Assembly (NCBI GenBank): GCA_026826555.1
Contig: JAKSZT010053881.1
Span: 3,410,210 to 3,474,209 of the forward strand
DNA: 64,000 nucleotides
DNA from: Tolypeutes matacus
Lineage: Eukaryota; Chordata; Mammalia; Cingulata; Chlamyphoridae
Direction: 5' to 3'
A program made the position numbers and the translations under genes. Numbering within the stretch: position 1 is the first letter of the stretch; each line of letters begins with the position of its first letter. The notes beneath the pieces are model-generated. The model saw only the letters and a program-made list of their open reading frames with translations, was not told the origin of the DNA and made no database searches. Below are positions 11,396 to 24,035 of this stretch, one piece after another.

Positions 11396-12016
11396 GGGGA
11401 ATAAAGGGAGGGAGTTCTGGGAAAATGGCACCATCATAGGTAGGCACTGCCCAGCACTTTTGAAAAAAATGGATAAGAAGGGGCAAAATCCTACCCAAGT
11501 GAGCTGTTTTGGGAATCCACAGAGCAGGATGCTTCAGGGCATCAATCTGGAGGGAGCTGGAAAAAGAGCTAAAGAGCCCAGGGTAAAACCATGAGTTGCT
11601 TGCCCCTGTGGCTGGAAATGGCAGGTGGCTAAGCCCCACCCCTCAAGGCAAATAGCCTCCATGGACCCCGTGGCTCTCATCAGCCAGATGAGTGGGAGGA
11701 AGCATTGCTTGGGATGAAGAGGGGTCTGGCAAAGTGTGGAGAGTGGTTTCCTATCTGTGGGTTTGGACACCTCAGGCCCCTTTGAATCTTGGGGAGGAGA
11801 TCAGCCAGCACTGAGGTGGCCCTGGGGAGAGAGGAGGAGGGAATCTGCTCAGGCAGGCTGTCATAATCAGCCACCCTGGGAGAGAGGAACTTGGTCAGGG
11901 AAGAGGCGGGGACAGGCAACTAACTAGTCCCAAACTGCTAAAAACTATTAAAAGTTCAACTCACCTAAGGGAAATGGGGGCAGGAAGAGCCCAATGAGCT
12001 TTCAAAAGCCTATTTA

Positions 12017-12092
12017 GTCTATAGAGCTGCTGTAGTGCAGTGGGGGAATTCCTGCCTTGCATGTAGAAGGTTGCTGGTTTGAGTCCCGATAC
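12017..12092 (+). repeat. tRNA-Ala-like unit in LINE-1 5' UTR
   Basis: This looks like a decayed tRNA-Ala: an A-box-like TAGTGCAGTGGG, an anticodon-loop-like CTTGCATGTAG that keeps TGC at the anticodon place, and a B-box-like GGTTTGAGTCC. No clear A tail or target duplication is seen. It could be a separate old SINE head, a tRNA pseudogene, or part of this LINE-1 5' UTR. Confidence 0.45.
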
Positions 12093-13010
12093 CACATAAG
12101 AGAAGGGATCCAGGGAGAATTAAAGGCACACAGCTAGAACTTTATGAAGGGAACTTGTAGACCAAGTTTCTACTGTTTTGTTTTGCAGTTTTTTGGATTT
12201 TTTTTCTTTCTTTTTCCTTTATTTTATTCACTAAAACTGGATACATCATCTGCTGAGGTCAGGCTGCAGGGTGATTAGTTGATGAGCACCAGCAGCCTGA
12301 GAAGGTCTCTAGGGGCCTAAGAAGGAAGGAAGGATTCTTTGTTGCTGTTTTGTTTCTTGTTTGTCATTTTACCTTTCTTTGTTTCCTTTATTTTTTCTTT
12401 TATTTATTTTTTAAACCTACATTATTTTTCTTCTTTCCTTCATTTTTCTGTCTTCTGAATTCTGTTGCTTTTCTTCCAATCCACCACTTCTTGTTTGGAC
12501 TTCATTTTTTCCTTTTCTCTCTCTCGTTTTTTTTTCTTTCTTTCTTTCCTTCTATTCTCTTCTCATCTGTCTGGACTTTTAATTCATTCTACTTTTTTCT
12601 CTCTCTCTATTTTGTTTCTTGTTTTATACTCATCTGCCTGGCCTTTTAATTCAGTCTATTTTTTTCCTTTCCAGTCTCTTGTTTTACTTTTTTCTAGTCC
12701 ACCTCTTTTTATTCTTATTCCTTTCTATTTTTTATGATTTTTTACCCATATTACTTAGTTTCCTAGCTCTTGGCTGGCTCCTCTTCTACCTTTTTTGTAT
12801 TATTATTACTATTATTCTTTTTCTGTTCTTATCTCTTTACTTTTCTCTGGTCCTAATTTTTTTTCAAGGGAACATAGACAACTGTAAGAATATAGAATAA
12901 GGGGAACCAAATATCAAAGTTAACCTTACCACACACAAAGAAACAACAAAATAAAACCCTGGAGTAGAAAGAGAAGATAACCAACCAAATAAACCCATCA
13001 AAATAAACAG

Positions 13011-13960
13011 ATGCCCAGGCAACAAAAAAAATTACAAGCCATCCTAAGAAACAGAAAGACATGGCTCACTCTAATGAACAAAATAAAAAACAGGAGGAAA
13101 TGCAGAATGTGTAACAACTAATAAGGATGTCCAAATAAATATCATGAATCAACTTAATGAAGTGAAGGAAAAGATAAAGGATATTAAGACTGGGGGAACA
13201 TACTGAAGACATTGTAATCATACATAAAAACATAACAGACCTGATGGGGATGAATGGCACAATGCAAGAAATGAAAAATACACTGGAAGCACATAGCAGC
13301 AGATTTGAACAGACAGAGGAAAGAATTAGCAATGCAGAAGACAGTAAAGCTGAAATCAGACAGATAGTAGAACATACAGATAAAAAGGAAAAAAATCCAT
13401 CAGGGACTTAAGGAATTGAATGACAACACAAAATGCACAAACAAATGCATTATAGGCATCCCAGAGGGAGAAGAGAAGGGAAAGGGGGCAGAAGGAATAT
13501 TAGAGGAAATAATGGCTGAAATTTTCCCAATTCTATTGAGGGACATGGACATACATGTCCAGGAAGCAAAGCACATCCCAAACAGTATAAACCCTAACAG
13601 GCCTACCCCAAGACATATAGTTGTCAAATTGTCCAATGCTCAAGACAAAGAGAGAACACTGAAAGCAGCAAGAGAAAAGATATCCATCACATATAAGGGA
13701 AATTCAATATGACTAAGTGCTGATTTCTCATCTGAAACCATAGAGGTAAGAAGGCTATGGTATGACATAGTTAAGGTATGAAAAGAAAGAAACTTCCAGC
13801 CAAGAATTCCCTATCCAGCAAAATTGGCATTCAAAAATGAGGGAGAATTCAAAATATTCACAGATAAACAGAAATTAAGAGAGTTTGCCAATAAGAAACC
13901 TGTACTTCAAGAAATACTAAAGGGAGTTCTTCAAGTTGAAAGGAAAAAAACAGGACAGGG
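13011..13960 (+). pseudogene. LINE-1 ORF1 (L1-B), broken
   Basis: It starts at an ATG-CCC-AGG-CAA context equivalent to the ORF1 start at 17308. Coiled-coil-type sequence (EQTEERISNAED) is followed by the RNA-binding part in another frame (13416-13712, with IPEGEEKGKG and RPTPRHIVVKLSNAQDKERT). A further piece at 13824-13960 carries the C-terminal DKQKLREFANKKPVLQEILK segment. Early stops and at least two shifts break it. Confidence 0.85.
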
Positions 13961-14045
13961 AGAATTGGAGGACAGTGTAAGAATAAATAAAAAGATAAAA
14001 AGAGAAATAAAAACAACATATGGCATACATAAACCTAAAGAAAAT

Positions 14046-15490
14046 ATGGCTAATGTTAGTAATCATTTGACAGTAATAACATTGAATATTAATGGATTAA
14101 ACTTTCCAATAAAGAGACACAGATTGGCAAAATGGATAAGGAAATATGACCCATCTTTATGCTGTCTACAAGAAAATCACCTTAGACCCAAGGATGCAAG
14201 AAGGCTGAAAGTGGAAAGTGAATGGTTGGAAAATAATTTTACATGCAAACAATAATCAGAAAAGGGTAGGAGTAGCTACACTAATATTGGACAAAATAGA
14301 CATTTTAGACAAAATACTCTTATTTATTTCTTTTTTTAAAAGATTTTATTTATTTATTCATTTATCCCCCCCTTGCTGCTTGTGCTCGTTGGGTCAGCTA
14401 ACCACGCCGTGCGGGCGGGCTTGCCTTCACCAGGAGGCCCGGGAACTGAACCCGGGGCCTCCCATATGGTAAACGGGAGCCCTACTGATTGAGCCACAGC
14501 CGCTTCCCGACAAAATACTTTTAAATGCAAAACTATTCTAAGAGACAAAGAAAGGCACTATATAATAAAAGGGATAATCTACCAAGAAGAAAGAACAGTC
14601 ATAAACATTTATGCACCTAATCAGGGCATCTCAAAATACATGAGGCCAACATTGGAAAAACTAAGTGGAGAAATAGATGCCTCTACAATTATAGTGGGGG
14701 ACTTTAATACACCATTATTACCATTAGACAGAACATCTCAACAGAATATCAATAAAGAAATAGAGACCTTGAATAATACACTAGATGATCTGGATCTAAT
14801 AGACATATACAGAACATTACACCCAAATACAGCAAGATATACATTCTTCTCGAGTGCACACAGATCATTCTTCAGGATAGACCTCATGCTAGGCCACAGA
14901 ACAAATCTCAATGAATTCAGAAAGATTGAAATTATACAAAGTAATTTCTCTAAGCACAATGGAATGAAGCTGGAAATCGGTAAGGGGCAGAGAACCAGAT
15001 TAGGCACAAAGATATGGAAGTTAAAAAACACACTCAATAGGTGGGTCAAGGAAGAAATTGCAAAAGAAATCAGTAAATACCTTGAAACAAATGAAAATTA
15101 CCACTCAAAGTATCAAAACGTATAGGATGCAGCAAAAGCAGTGCTGAGAGGGAAATTCATAGCCATAAATGCCTATATTAAAAAAGAAGAAAGAGCTAAA
15201 ATCAAAGACCTAACTGCACACCTGGAGGAATTTAAAAAAGAACAACAAACTAACCCCAAAGCAAGTAGAAAGAAGGAAATAACAAAGATTAGAGCAGAGC
15301 TAAATGAAATTGAAAATAAGAAAGCACTAGAAAAAATAAACAAAACCAAAAGCTGGTTCTTTGAGATTAATAAAATTGACAAGACCTTACCTAGACTAAC
15401 AAAGGAAAAAAGAGAGAAGATGCAAATACATAGAATAAGAAGCAAGGAAGGGGATATGACCTAACCCCACAGAAATAAAGAGTATCATAA
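14046..15490 (+). pseudogene. LINE-1 ORF2 (L1-B), endonuclease part
   Basis: The start MANVSNHLTVITLNINGLN is the N-terminus of the apurinic-type endonuclease that nicks target DNA. Further blocks include CCLQENH, the VGDFNTPL catalytic region (about 14695-14715) and RIDLMLGHR (about 14875). The region past the endonuclease ([25 protein letters not shown]) leads toward the reverse transcriptase. A SINE splits it at 14319-14508, and a stop at 15123 and others disable it. The frame text ends at ...KSIIR (15490), and its continuation is at 17627. Confidence 0.85.
14319..14508 (-). mobile_element. DAS-type SINE, longer form, inside LINE-1 ORF2
   Basis: The minus strand has a tRNA-like head with a GGGTTCAGTTCCC B-box region, then a CG-rich middle, then a tail in which AAATAAATAAAATCTTTTAAAA is read (shown as T-rich bases at 14322-14365). 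An exact 11-bp duplication GACAAAATACT flanks it (14308-14318 and 14509-14519). It is younger than the LINE-1 it disrupts. Confidence 0.93.
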
Positions 15491-17626
15491 GAGGCAAGAT
15501 GGTGTTGGTTTAGGAGGGTACTCACTGACTAGCTCTCTGAGGATGGCTGATTGGGGATGGGGTCCTGCCCAGGGGTCTGTGCTGTGGGCGCACAGAGCGA
15601 GAGGCTTGGGACATCTATCTGGAGGCAGTTCAGTGGCGTGAATTGCTTGGTAGAGATTTGTGAGTTTTAACCCTGTCCATGGAGGTTAACACAGACAGCT
15701 GAGCCCCATCCTCAGGGAAAAAGGCTGGTTTGAGCTGCGACTCCTGGCAGCACGCCGGTGAGAGGGAGTATTCTCCGAGAGTGGGAGGATTTTGGTGGAG
15801 GGTCAAGAGGGCTTTCCTTTCTGTGGATTTTGCTGCCTGGAACCCCTTGCAGCTTTGGGGAACAAAATAGCTGGCTTGAAGCAGGACCAGGTGGAGAGGA
15901 GTGGTGAATCTGCTGAGGAAGGTTGATTTACCTAGCTGCCCAGGGATACGTCCCATCCATTGCTGGCAACCCAGTGAGAGGGAGCATTCTCTGAGAGGGG
16001 GTGGGTTCTGACAGAAGGTGAAGAGGGGTTTCCTTTCTGTTGATTTGGCTATCTAGACCCCCTCATAGCTTTGGGGAGCAGATAAGCCGGCTTGAAGCAG
16101 AGCCAGGCTGAGGGGAGAGGAGAATCCACTGAGGAAGCCTGATTTACCCAGCAGCCCAGTGACTCTGAGGCTTGGCTCCAGAGGGGGCAGAGTCAGCCAT
16201 TTTTACATTCTGCACTGACTAACATCAGAGCTTCAGCTCCCCTGGGGAGGCCAGGAAGTGAGAAGTGCCTTATTAGTGTCCACAAGCCTAGTTAGGGTCC
16301 CTTCAGTGAAGAAAGTGGTCTAGAAGGGGACATATTTTGGGTCCCTTATTTCGCAAAAAAAAAAAAAAAGAGAGACAGTCACTTTAAAAAATAAAAAATT
16401 AATTTTTCTTTTAAATTTAGTTTTATAGCTAAAATCTGCCTCAAAACCTGAGGATAGAACCTTGCAGGGCAATTGATTGATAAATACAAGCAGGCTGAGA
16501 GGTTCTACAAGGGCCCAAAAAGGAACACTGTTTTTCCTTAGATTTGTTTGACTGCTTACGTGTGTGGTTGTTTGGTTTTTCTCTGTTTATTTGTTGTCTC
16601 TTGCTTTTCTTTCCTCTTTCCTTCCCCCTTCCTTTTTTTTTTTTTTTTCATTTTTTTTTAAATTAGGTGCTGCTAGCTTGTCTTTTCTTTGCTGTACTTC
16701 TTCTTCAGTGATTTCCCATTCTCTGTCTATATTGATTTTGTATCCCAAGCTATCACTTTTCCTTCCTTCATCTTTCTGCCTTCTGCTTTCTGTTGTGGTT
16801 CTTATATATCACGTGTTTTCATTAGCCCACAACTTAAGGGTGTCAATTTCTATTCTATCTATTCTGTTTTCTTTTTTTTATTGATATTAACTTTTTTCTT
16901 TTAGCCCTTTCTTTACTCTTTCTCTCCTTCCTTATCATTCTAGCCTTCTAAATCATTATATAGATATTCCTCTATTTGGTTTCCCAGTCCATTGTAGGTA
17001 CTCCACTTTTTTTCCTGTTACTCTACACTGCCCACATGAGCTAAATATTCGTTTCACTAAGTCTTATACAGCCCCTCTTCTAACTTTTATCAATATTACT
17101 ATTATCCTTCTTCCTTTCTCACATCTTTGGATTCCTCTGGCCCTAATCTTTTGCCTTCAAGGGAACATAAAAAAAAAAAAGCAAGGAAATAAAATAAGAA
17201 GAAAAAGTGTCAAAGAGAAAAATTAACACACACACAGAACCACCAGCTGAATAAAACTCTAGAGCAGAGAGAGAAGCTAATCAACCAAATAAACCCATCA
17301 AGATAAAATGATGACTAGAGGGCAACAAAAAATTACAAACCACACTGAGAAACAGGAAGACATGGACCAGTCCAATAAACAAACTAAAAACCAGGACGAG
17401 ATGCAGAACATCGAACAACTAATCAAAGCTTTCCAAACAAATATCATGGACCAACTTAATGAAGTGAAGGGAGAGATTAAGGATATTAAGAAGACACTGG
17501 GAGAACATACAGAATAAATTGTAAACATACATAAAAAGATAACGGATATGATGGTGATCAATGGCACAATCCAAGAAATAAAAAAGACGCTGGACTCACA
17601 TCTCAGCAGATTTGAACAGGCAGAAG
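15491..17626 (+). mobile_element. LINE-1 5'-end segment (L1-C) inside L1-B ORF2
   Basis: It begins with GGCAAGATGGTG, the same LINE-1 5' end as L1-A, runs through a complete 5' UTR (internal A run at 16357-16369) and into ORF1 from 17308, then stops abruptly in mid-ORF1 at about 17626. The next bases (GGATACTTTGAAAAATTGTATGCC) resume L1-B's ORF2 just where 15490 left it. AAGAGG occurs at both joints. There is no poly(A) at the right joint, which is unusual for retrotransposition. Confidence 0.75.
17308..17626 (+). pseudogene. LINE-1 ORF1, N-terminal part (L1-C)
   Basis: The start MMTRGQQKITNHTEKQEDMD opens ORF1. Sixty-nine codons are open to a TAA at 17515-17517. The following text, to a heptad-rich SRFEQAEE-type segment, is still ORF1. 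It then ends at the junction with L1-B ORF2, so the RNA-recognition and C-terminal domains are absent. Confidence 0.8.
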
Positions 17627-20270
17627 AGGATACTTTGAAAAATTGTATGCCAACAAGATGGATAATTTAGAGAAAATGGACAAATTCCTAGAAACACACA
17701 AGCAGCCTACATTGATGAAAGAAGAAATTGATTAACTCAACAGACCAGCCACAAGTAATGAGATATAATTAGTCATCAAAAACCTCCCAACTACAAAGAG
17801 CCCAGGACCAGACAGCTTCACAGGTGAATTCTACTAAACATTGTGGAACGAACTAACACCAACCCTGCTTAAACTCTTAAAAAAATAGAAGTGGATGGAA
17901 CATTTGCCTAACTCATTCTATGATGCCAACATCACCTGAATACCAAAGCCAAATAAAGATGCTACAAGAAAGGAAAACTGTAGACCAATTTCTCTAATGA
18001 ACCTAGATGCTAAAATCCTCAACAAAGTACTTGCTAATCATATTCAACAACACATCAAATGAATTATATAATGACCAAGTGGGTTTCATACCTAGTATGA
18101 AATGATGGTTCAACATAAGAAAGTCAATCAATGTAATACATCACATAAACAAATCAAAAGAAAAAAACCACATGATCACAGAGATGCAGAAAAAGCATTC
18201 AACAAAATACAGCACCCTTTCTGATAAAAAGATAGGAATAGAAGGAAACTTCCTCAGCATGATAAAGGGTATATATGAAAAACCCACACCTAACATCATA
18301 TTCAATGGTGAAATCCTAAAAGCTTTCCCTCTAAAATATGCAACAAGATAAGGATGCCCACTTTCTCCGCTCTTATTTAACATTGTTTTAAAAGTACTTA
18401 TTCGAGTACTTTGGCAAGAAAAAGATACTAAAGGCATCCAAATTGGAAAGGAAGAAATAAAAACTTCACTATATGCCAATGACATGATACTATACATAGA
18501 AAGCCCTGAGAAATCTACAACAATCTTCTAAAGTTTAAATAATGAGTTCAGTAAAGAGGCAGATTATAAGATCAATGTGCAAAAATCAGTAGCATTTCTG
18601 TACACAAATAATGAGCAATCTAGAGGAGGAAATCAAGAAAAAAAAATCCCATTTACAATAGCAACTACAAGAATCAAATACCTAGGAATAAATTTAACTA
18701 AAGATATAAATGACTTATATGCAAAAAACTACACAACACTGTTAAAGGAAATCAAAAAATACCTAAATAAATGAAAGAATATTCCCTGTTCATGTTTAGG
18801 AAGACTAAATATCATTAAGATGTCTATCCTACCAAAGCTGATTTACAGATTTAACGCAATTCCAATAAAAATTACCACAGCATTTTTTACTGTATTGGAA
18901 AAGCTAATTATGAAATTTATTTGGAAGGTCAAGAGACCTCAAATAGCCAAAGACATATTGGAAAATAAAAATAAAATTGTAGGAACCACACTACCTGACT
19001 TTAAAACATACTACAAAAGTACAGTGGTCAAAACTGCATGGTATTGGCTCAAGGATAGATGTACCAACCAATGGAACCAAATTGAGAGTTCTGCTATAGA
19101 TCCTCACATATTCAGTGAACTGATATTCGACAAGGCCACCAAGCCCATTCAACTGGGAGAGAATGGCCTCTTCAACAAATGGTGCTTGAAGAACTGGATA
19201 TCCATATCCAAAAAAAATAAGAAAGGAATACCATTTCACACCTTATACAAAAATTAACTCAAATGGATCAAAGATCTAATTATAAGAGCCAAGACCATAA
19301 AGATCTTGGAAGATAATGTAGGGAGGCATCTACAAGATCTTGTATTAGGAAATGGCGTCATGAACTTTGCACCCAAAGCTTGAGCAACAAAAGGAAAAAT
19401 AGATAAATGGGACCTCCTCAAAATTAAAAACTTTTGCACCTCAAAGGAATTTGTCAAGAAAGTGAAAAGGCAGCCTACTCAATGGGAGAAAATATTTGGT
19501 AACCATATATTTGATAGGGACCTAACATTCAGCATATATAAAGAAATCCTATACCTTGAAAATAAAGACAATCCATTATAAAAATGGGCAAGTGATTTGA
19601 ATAAACACTTCTCCAAAGAAGAAATACAAATGGCTAAAAAGCACATGAAAAGATGCTCAACATCACTAGCTATTAGGGAAATACAAATCAAAACTACAAT
19701 GAAATATCATCTTACACCCATTAGAATGGCAGCTATTAAAAAAAGAGAGGACTACATGTGTTGGAGAGGATGTAGAGGAATAGGATCCCTCATCGACTGC
19801 TGGTGGGAATGTAGAATGGTACAGCCATTGTGAAGGACAGTCTGGCAGTTTCTCAGGAAGCTAACTATAGAACTGCCATATGATCCAACAATTCCACTGC
19901 TGGGTATATACCCAGAAGAATTGAAAGCAGGGACACAAACAGATATATCCACACCAATGTTCATTGCAGCATTATTCACTATTGCCAAAAGTTGGAAACA
20001 ACCCAAATGTCCAATCCACAGATGAATGAATAAACAAATTGTGGTATATACATACAATGGAATATTACTCAGCTGTAAGAAGGAATGCAGTGTTAACACA
20101 CGGGATAACATGGATAAATCTTAAAGACCTTATGTTGAGTGAAGCAAGCCAGGCACTGAAGGACAAATATTACATGACTTCACTGATATGAATTAAGCAA
20201 ATTGAGCAGACTCTCAGAGCTAGAGTCTGGAAGATTGAATTACAGGGGCAGAAAGGGAGAAGAAGTTTGT
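17627..20270 (+). pseudogene. LINE-1 ORF2 (L1-B), reverse transcriptase and C-terminal part
   Basis: This picks up L1-B ORF2. Recognisable blocks are KSPGPDSFTGEFY (about 17800), [19 protein letters not shown] (about 17945-18000), a decayed YADD-type catalytic site YANDMILY (about 18472-18495), and the tail-proximal [12 protein letters not shown]...KFIWK block (about 18838-18925). The cysteine-rich end region follows (CWWECRMVQ, about 19798, and the EYYSA-like block near 20060). Open pieces (18577-18774, 18820-19257, 19597-19833) are separated by stops and shifts. Confidence 0.85.
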
Positions 20271-21197
20271 GAGCCAATGCCCATATGGGCAAAATCTATG
20301 ATAAGGTAGAAGGGTGTAGTTATACAGTGGATGGGTGTAACAGTGGTGCAGTGTTGCTATTGGTTTGGGTGGTGCAGGCCTGTGATGGGGGTAGGGTGGG
20401 AAGGTGTGTTGAGCTGTCCATGGAACTGGGGGGAGGGTTGGGGGAGGGAGCAGATGAACTCTGGGGATTTGCAGGTATGTGGTTTAACTTACAACATTGG
20501 GAATGTTCTTTTGGCGAATATGGTAGGGAGGATTACTGGTTTAGGGTGTTGGATGGGGGAACATGAGAGACAGGTCGCACCTAGAGCAGTCTTCTAGGGA
20601 GTGTGTAGTGTTCATCTTGTCATAGTGTGCTCTATCAGTGGGTGGAGACCCATATAATGAGTGGGAAGGTGTTGGACTCCCATCCTGGGTCTGCTATGTT
20701 CTCACATAGAGGGGCAGGAGTCTCTAATAGGGGAGGACAGGCCAGTATGTCAAGCCCTCAATGTTGTTGCAAGTAACTATGAATCTTGTTCTTCAAGGAG
20801 TAAAGCTTGGTGGTTGCCGTGGGTCCTGAGGGGAGGGAGAGGGAGGAACAGAATAGATGGAACATGGGGCATTTTGGGGGTGATTGAATTATACTACATG
20901 ATCTTGCAATGATGGCTACAGGCCATGTTAAATTTTGTCAAAATTTATAAAAATATATGGTCCAAAATGTGAACCATAATGTAAATCATTGACCATAGTT
21001 AGTAACAATGTTTCAATATTTGTACACCAATTGTAACAAATGTACCGTGCACATGTAAAATGTTATTAATAGGAGAAAGAGGAAAAGGGGGAGGATGTTG
21101 GGTATATGGGAATCCCTTATATTCTGTACATGACTTTCCTGCAAACTGAAGCTTCTTTGAAGATAAAATGAAAAAAATAAGACACTAGGGGAATAAA

Positions 21198-23015
21198 TGG
21201 AAGAAAATGCCACTGTACTTGCAAGATAACAGATCTTACAGTGTTGAAAAACATAATGTCAAAAAATGTTTTTCATTACTTTTTATTATTCCAAAAATTT
21301 TAATATTTTTTATATTTTATTTCTTATTTTTAAAACTATCTTTATTATTTCATTTTCTTATTGATTGTATTTGGTTATTTTGTTGGCTTCATTTTTGAAG
21401 ATTTGGATCACAGGATTACAACTATGACAGGGGAGGATCATTGGTAAGGTATGTCAGTGAAGGGGGACACATGGGAGGAGGCTCACCTGGGGCATCCCTA
21501 TAAGGCATATAAATGTGTTCACATGTTCATGAGACATTGTCACAGTGTGTGGGGATTCATACAATAACTGAAGGAATATCAAATTCCCATTCTGGAGAGC
21601 TCTGCCACATTCTCTAATGGAACAGCAAGAATCCCCTGAGTACAGAGACAGTCACTAGTGAAGGAGGATGGTCCATTGACAGGGCCTGAATACTGATGAC
21701 TGTGCTTATGAACCTTTACTTTTGAAATTGAAACTTAGCCTAGTATTATAGGGTGCCTAAGAGTTATCTCCTGAGAGCCTCCTTGTTGCTCAAATGTGGC
21801 CTCTCTCTAAGCCAAACTCAGTATTTAAATACATTACCTTCCCCCCAATATGGGATATGACTCCCGGGGATGAGCCTCCCTGGCACCGAGGGATTATACC
21901 AAGCACCAACTAGCAATGCAACTGGAAAAAGACCTTGACCAAAAGGGAGAAAAAGAAAAGACAAATGAGTTTATATGGCTAAGAGACTTCAAAGTGAGTC
22001 AGGAGGTCATTCCAGAGGTTATGCTAATGCACGTCTCAGCAGGATCTCATTGACTACCCAAGTAAGTACTATCTCAAATAGTAGGGCTCTGAAGGGCTCT
22101 GGAGACATCTAGACACTATAGGCAGGACAGACAGCTCAGAAGTTTGGTGCCCTGTCAGTTGGCCCTACTTTGGAATTTATTCTCCCCAGTGTGACAGAGT
22201 TGGACTCAGTTGTGGTTGCCCTACACATGGCTCTTCTGCCTCTTCTATTTGAACCTATAGTTAGTACTAGAGTTGATAGGTGTATGTCCAAGAGACTTGA
22301 ATCTTTGGGCTGTCCATATGCCAGCCGGGCCCTGAATCTCAACAGCATTGAAATACCTACTCTCCAGTTCATTGGACTCACCCAGGACAACTAACAAGGA
22401 GATGATGATGGACAACAACCATCCCAAGGAACAGAGAGAGTCTGAAACTGCAAGCAAGATAGTCCCATCCATCTGTCCCATGGGATATAAGTCCCCTCTC
22501 ATTTAGAGGTGGAGTGGGCATCACCATCCCAGAATCCTCAGGATTGGGGAAAGAATGATGGACTAGAGTAGACTTACTGGTATTCTACTATAGAGTTGTG
22601 ATTCTAGTAATGGAAGAACTTATATCATTTATGTGGAGGCAGTGGCCACTATAGGTTTTGGAGTGAGGGAGAGGGAAAAACAGGTGTTTTAGGGACTTGG
22701 AAATTGTCATGAATGACATTGCTGTGACAGATACAGACCATTATATATCTTGCCATAACTTACAAAATTGTGTGAGAAAGAGTGTAAACTACATTGTAAA
22801 CTATAATCCATACTTAGTGGCAATGCTCCAAAATGTGTTCATCAATTGAAACAAATGTACCACATTAATGAAGGATGTTGTTAATGTGGAAAAAGGTTGA
22901 AGGGGTAGGGAGCAGGCTATATGGGAATCCCTTATATTTTTTATGTAACATTTATGTAATTTAAGTATGTTTTTTTAAAAAAAATTTTTAAGTATTTTTT
23001 TTAAAAGGAAAAAGT
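21198..23015 (+). mobile_element. 5'-truncated LINE-1 3' UTR (L1-E)
   Basis: The sequence is homologous to the 3' UTR of L1-B: both have a 'cacatagaggg/attctctaatggaacagcaag' block, and both end with TATGGGAATCCCTTATATT followed by an A/T-rich tail. A GGGATATGACTCCC...GGGATGAGCC block (about 21852-21880) lies in it. AG-rich bases near 11385 and 23018 may be its target duplication. If so, L1-B later inserted near its 5' end. Confidence 0.7.
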
Positions 23016-23021
23016 ATAGAG

Positions 23022-23290
23022 AAGGGGGAGACTGTAAATGGAGAAAAATTGGCACTTAGGGAGATCAGGAGTTGTCTGAGACATTTTAAATTTGAGATGC
23101 CTGACATCCAAATAGATGGAAATATCAATTTAAAGCTCAGGAAGAAAATCTGGGTGAATATAAAAATTTGGGAGTGATCAGTGTGTAGATGATATTTAAA
23201 GCCATGGGACTAAAATTAGTTCATTTTATTTGGTAAGTACAGATGAAGAAGAGAAAAAGTTCCAGGAATGAACCAAGGGTGTTGATTTCT
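23022..23290 (+). repeat. Ancient mammalian interspersed repeat, right part
   Basis: This continues the repeat left off at 11395: AGATCAGGAGTTGTC, TTTGAGATGCCTGACATCCA, then GGGAGTGATCAGTGTGTAGATG and TTTAAAGCCATGGGACT. The phase of the repeat consensus, as I recall it, agrees with a direct join of the two parts. I cannot name the family. Confidence 0.6.
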
Positions 23291-23839
23291 AAAGTTTCTT
23301 CCAACCATAACATTCCATGTTGCTGTAGAGAATGATTTTACAGCCATGGAAGTTATTTCCTCTGTTGGCTGACACCAACATTTATTAATCTTCTATTCAG
23401 TTCCTCCACTGCTGTGTTGTAGCCTTCAGCATGATTTGTTGATGGGCAAGGCCTCAGTTGTGAGCAGGTGATTCTGTGGCCACCATTTGCCATCATCCTG
23501 CACAAATACTGTTACAGCACAGAAGTGCTTGCCTACTGACATGTTTTGAATTCCAGGTGAAGGTAAAGATTCCTTTTGCTGAAGCACTCAGGCTTGAATA
23601 GTAGTTAATACAGCTGATTTTGAATGATGACTTATTAGTGTCCATGGAGAGCCAATTCAGTTACAAACTTTTCTGAATCTCAGAAGTCAGTATTTGGAAT
23701 AATTGTTTGAAGGAGCAAATAAATTATTAAAATAGCCCTCTTTTGGACACTAGAGTAGAAATTAAATTGTTAGTGGACTGCCTAGATTACACACTGATTC
23801 CTGACATTTTCCAGCCCTCTTCGAAGCCCTTACATTTAT

Positions 23840-24035
23840 TTCTTCTCATTAAATCCTAACGGCTACCTTGTGAAGTATTGTCATTCTCATTTTACAGAAG
23901 AGAAAACTGGGGTTCAGAGGGGTTAAACGACTTGTCTGAGGTCACAAGCAGAGCTAAGATCCAGGTATAATGGAAAAACACACGGACTTTGAAGTCTAAC
24001 AGACTTAAGTTTGAGTCCTGGTTTTGACAAGATGA
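23840..24035 (-). repeat. MIR SINE fragments
   Basis: The minus strand of 23840-23965 carries the MIR centre (CTGTAAAATGAGAATGAC and GACCTCAGACAAGTCG style blocks). Bases 23975-24035 read like a MIR 5' head on the plus strand (GGACTTTGAAGTCTAACAGA...GAGTCCTGG). They may be two separate old copies. Confidence 0.65.

Larger units (their letters stand above)
11406..21187 (+). mobile_element. Full-length LINE-1 (L1-B), interrupted twice
   Basis: A 5' UTR (11406-13010), ORF1 (13011-about 13960), ORF2 (about 14046-20270, with gaps) and a 3' UTR ending in a decayed A-rich tail can be followed. A 10-bp repeat GGGGAATAAA at 11396-11405 and 21188-21197 is a likely target-site duplication. A SINE (14319-14508) and a foreign LINE-1 5' segment (15491-17626) interrupt ORF2. 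Without them the element is about 7.4 kb. Both ORFs contain several stops and shifts, so it is inactive. Confidence 0.85.

Noticed and set aside
12350..12900. Overlapping hydrophobic, multi-pass-membrane-like frames
   Set aside because: They come from T-rich low-complexity LINE-1 5' UTR; similar frames appear in L1-C at 16564-16904.
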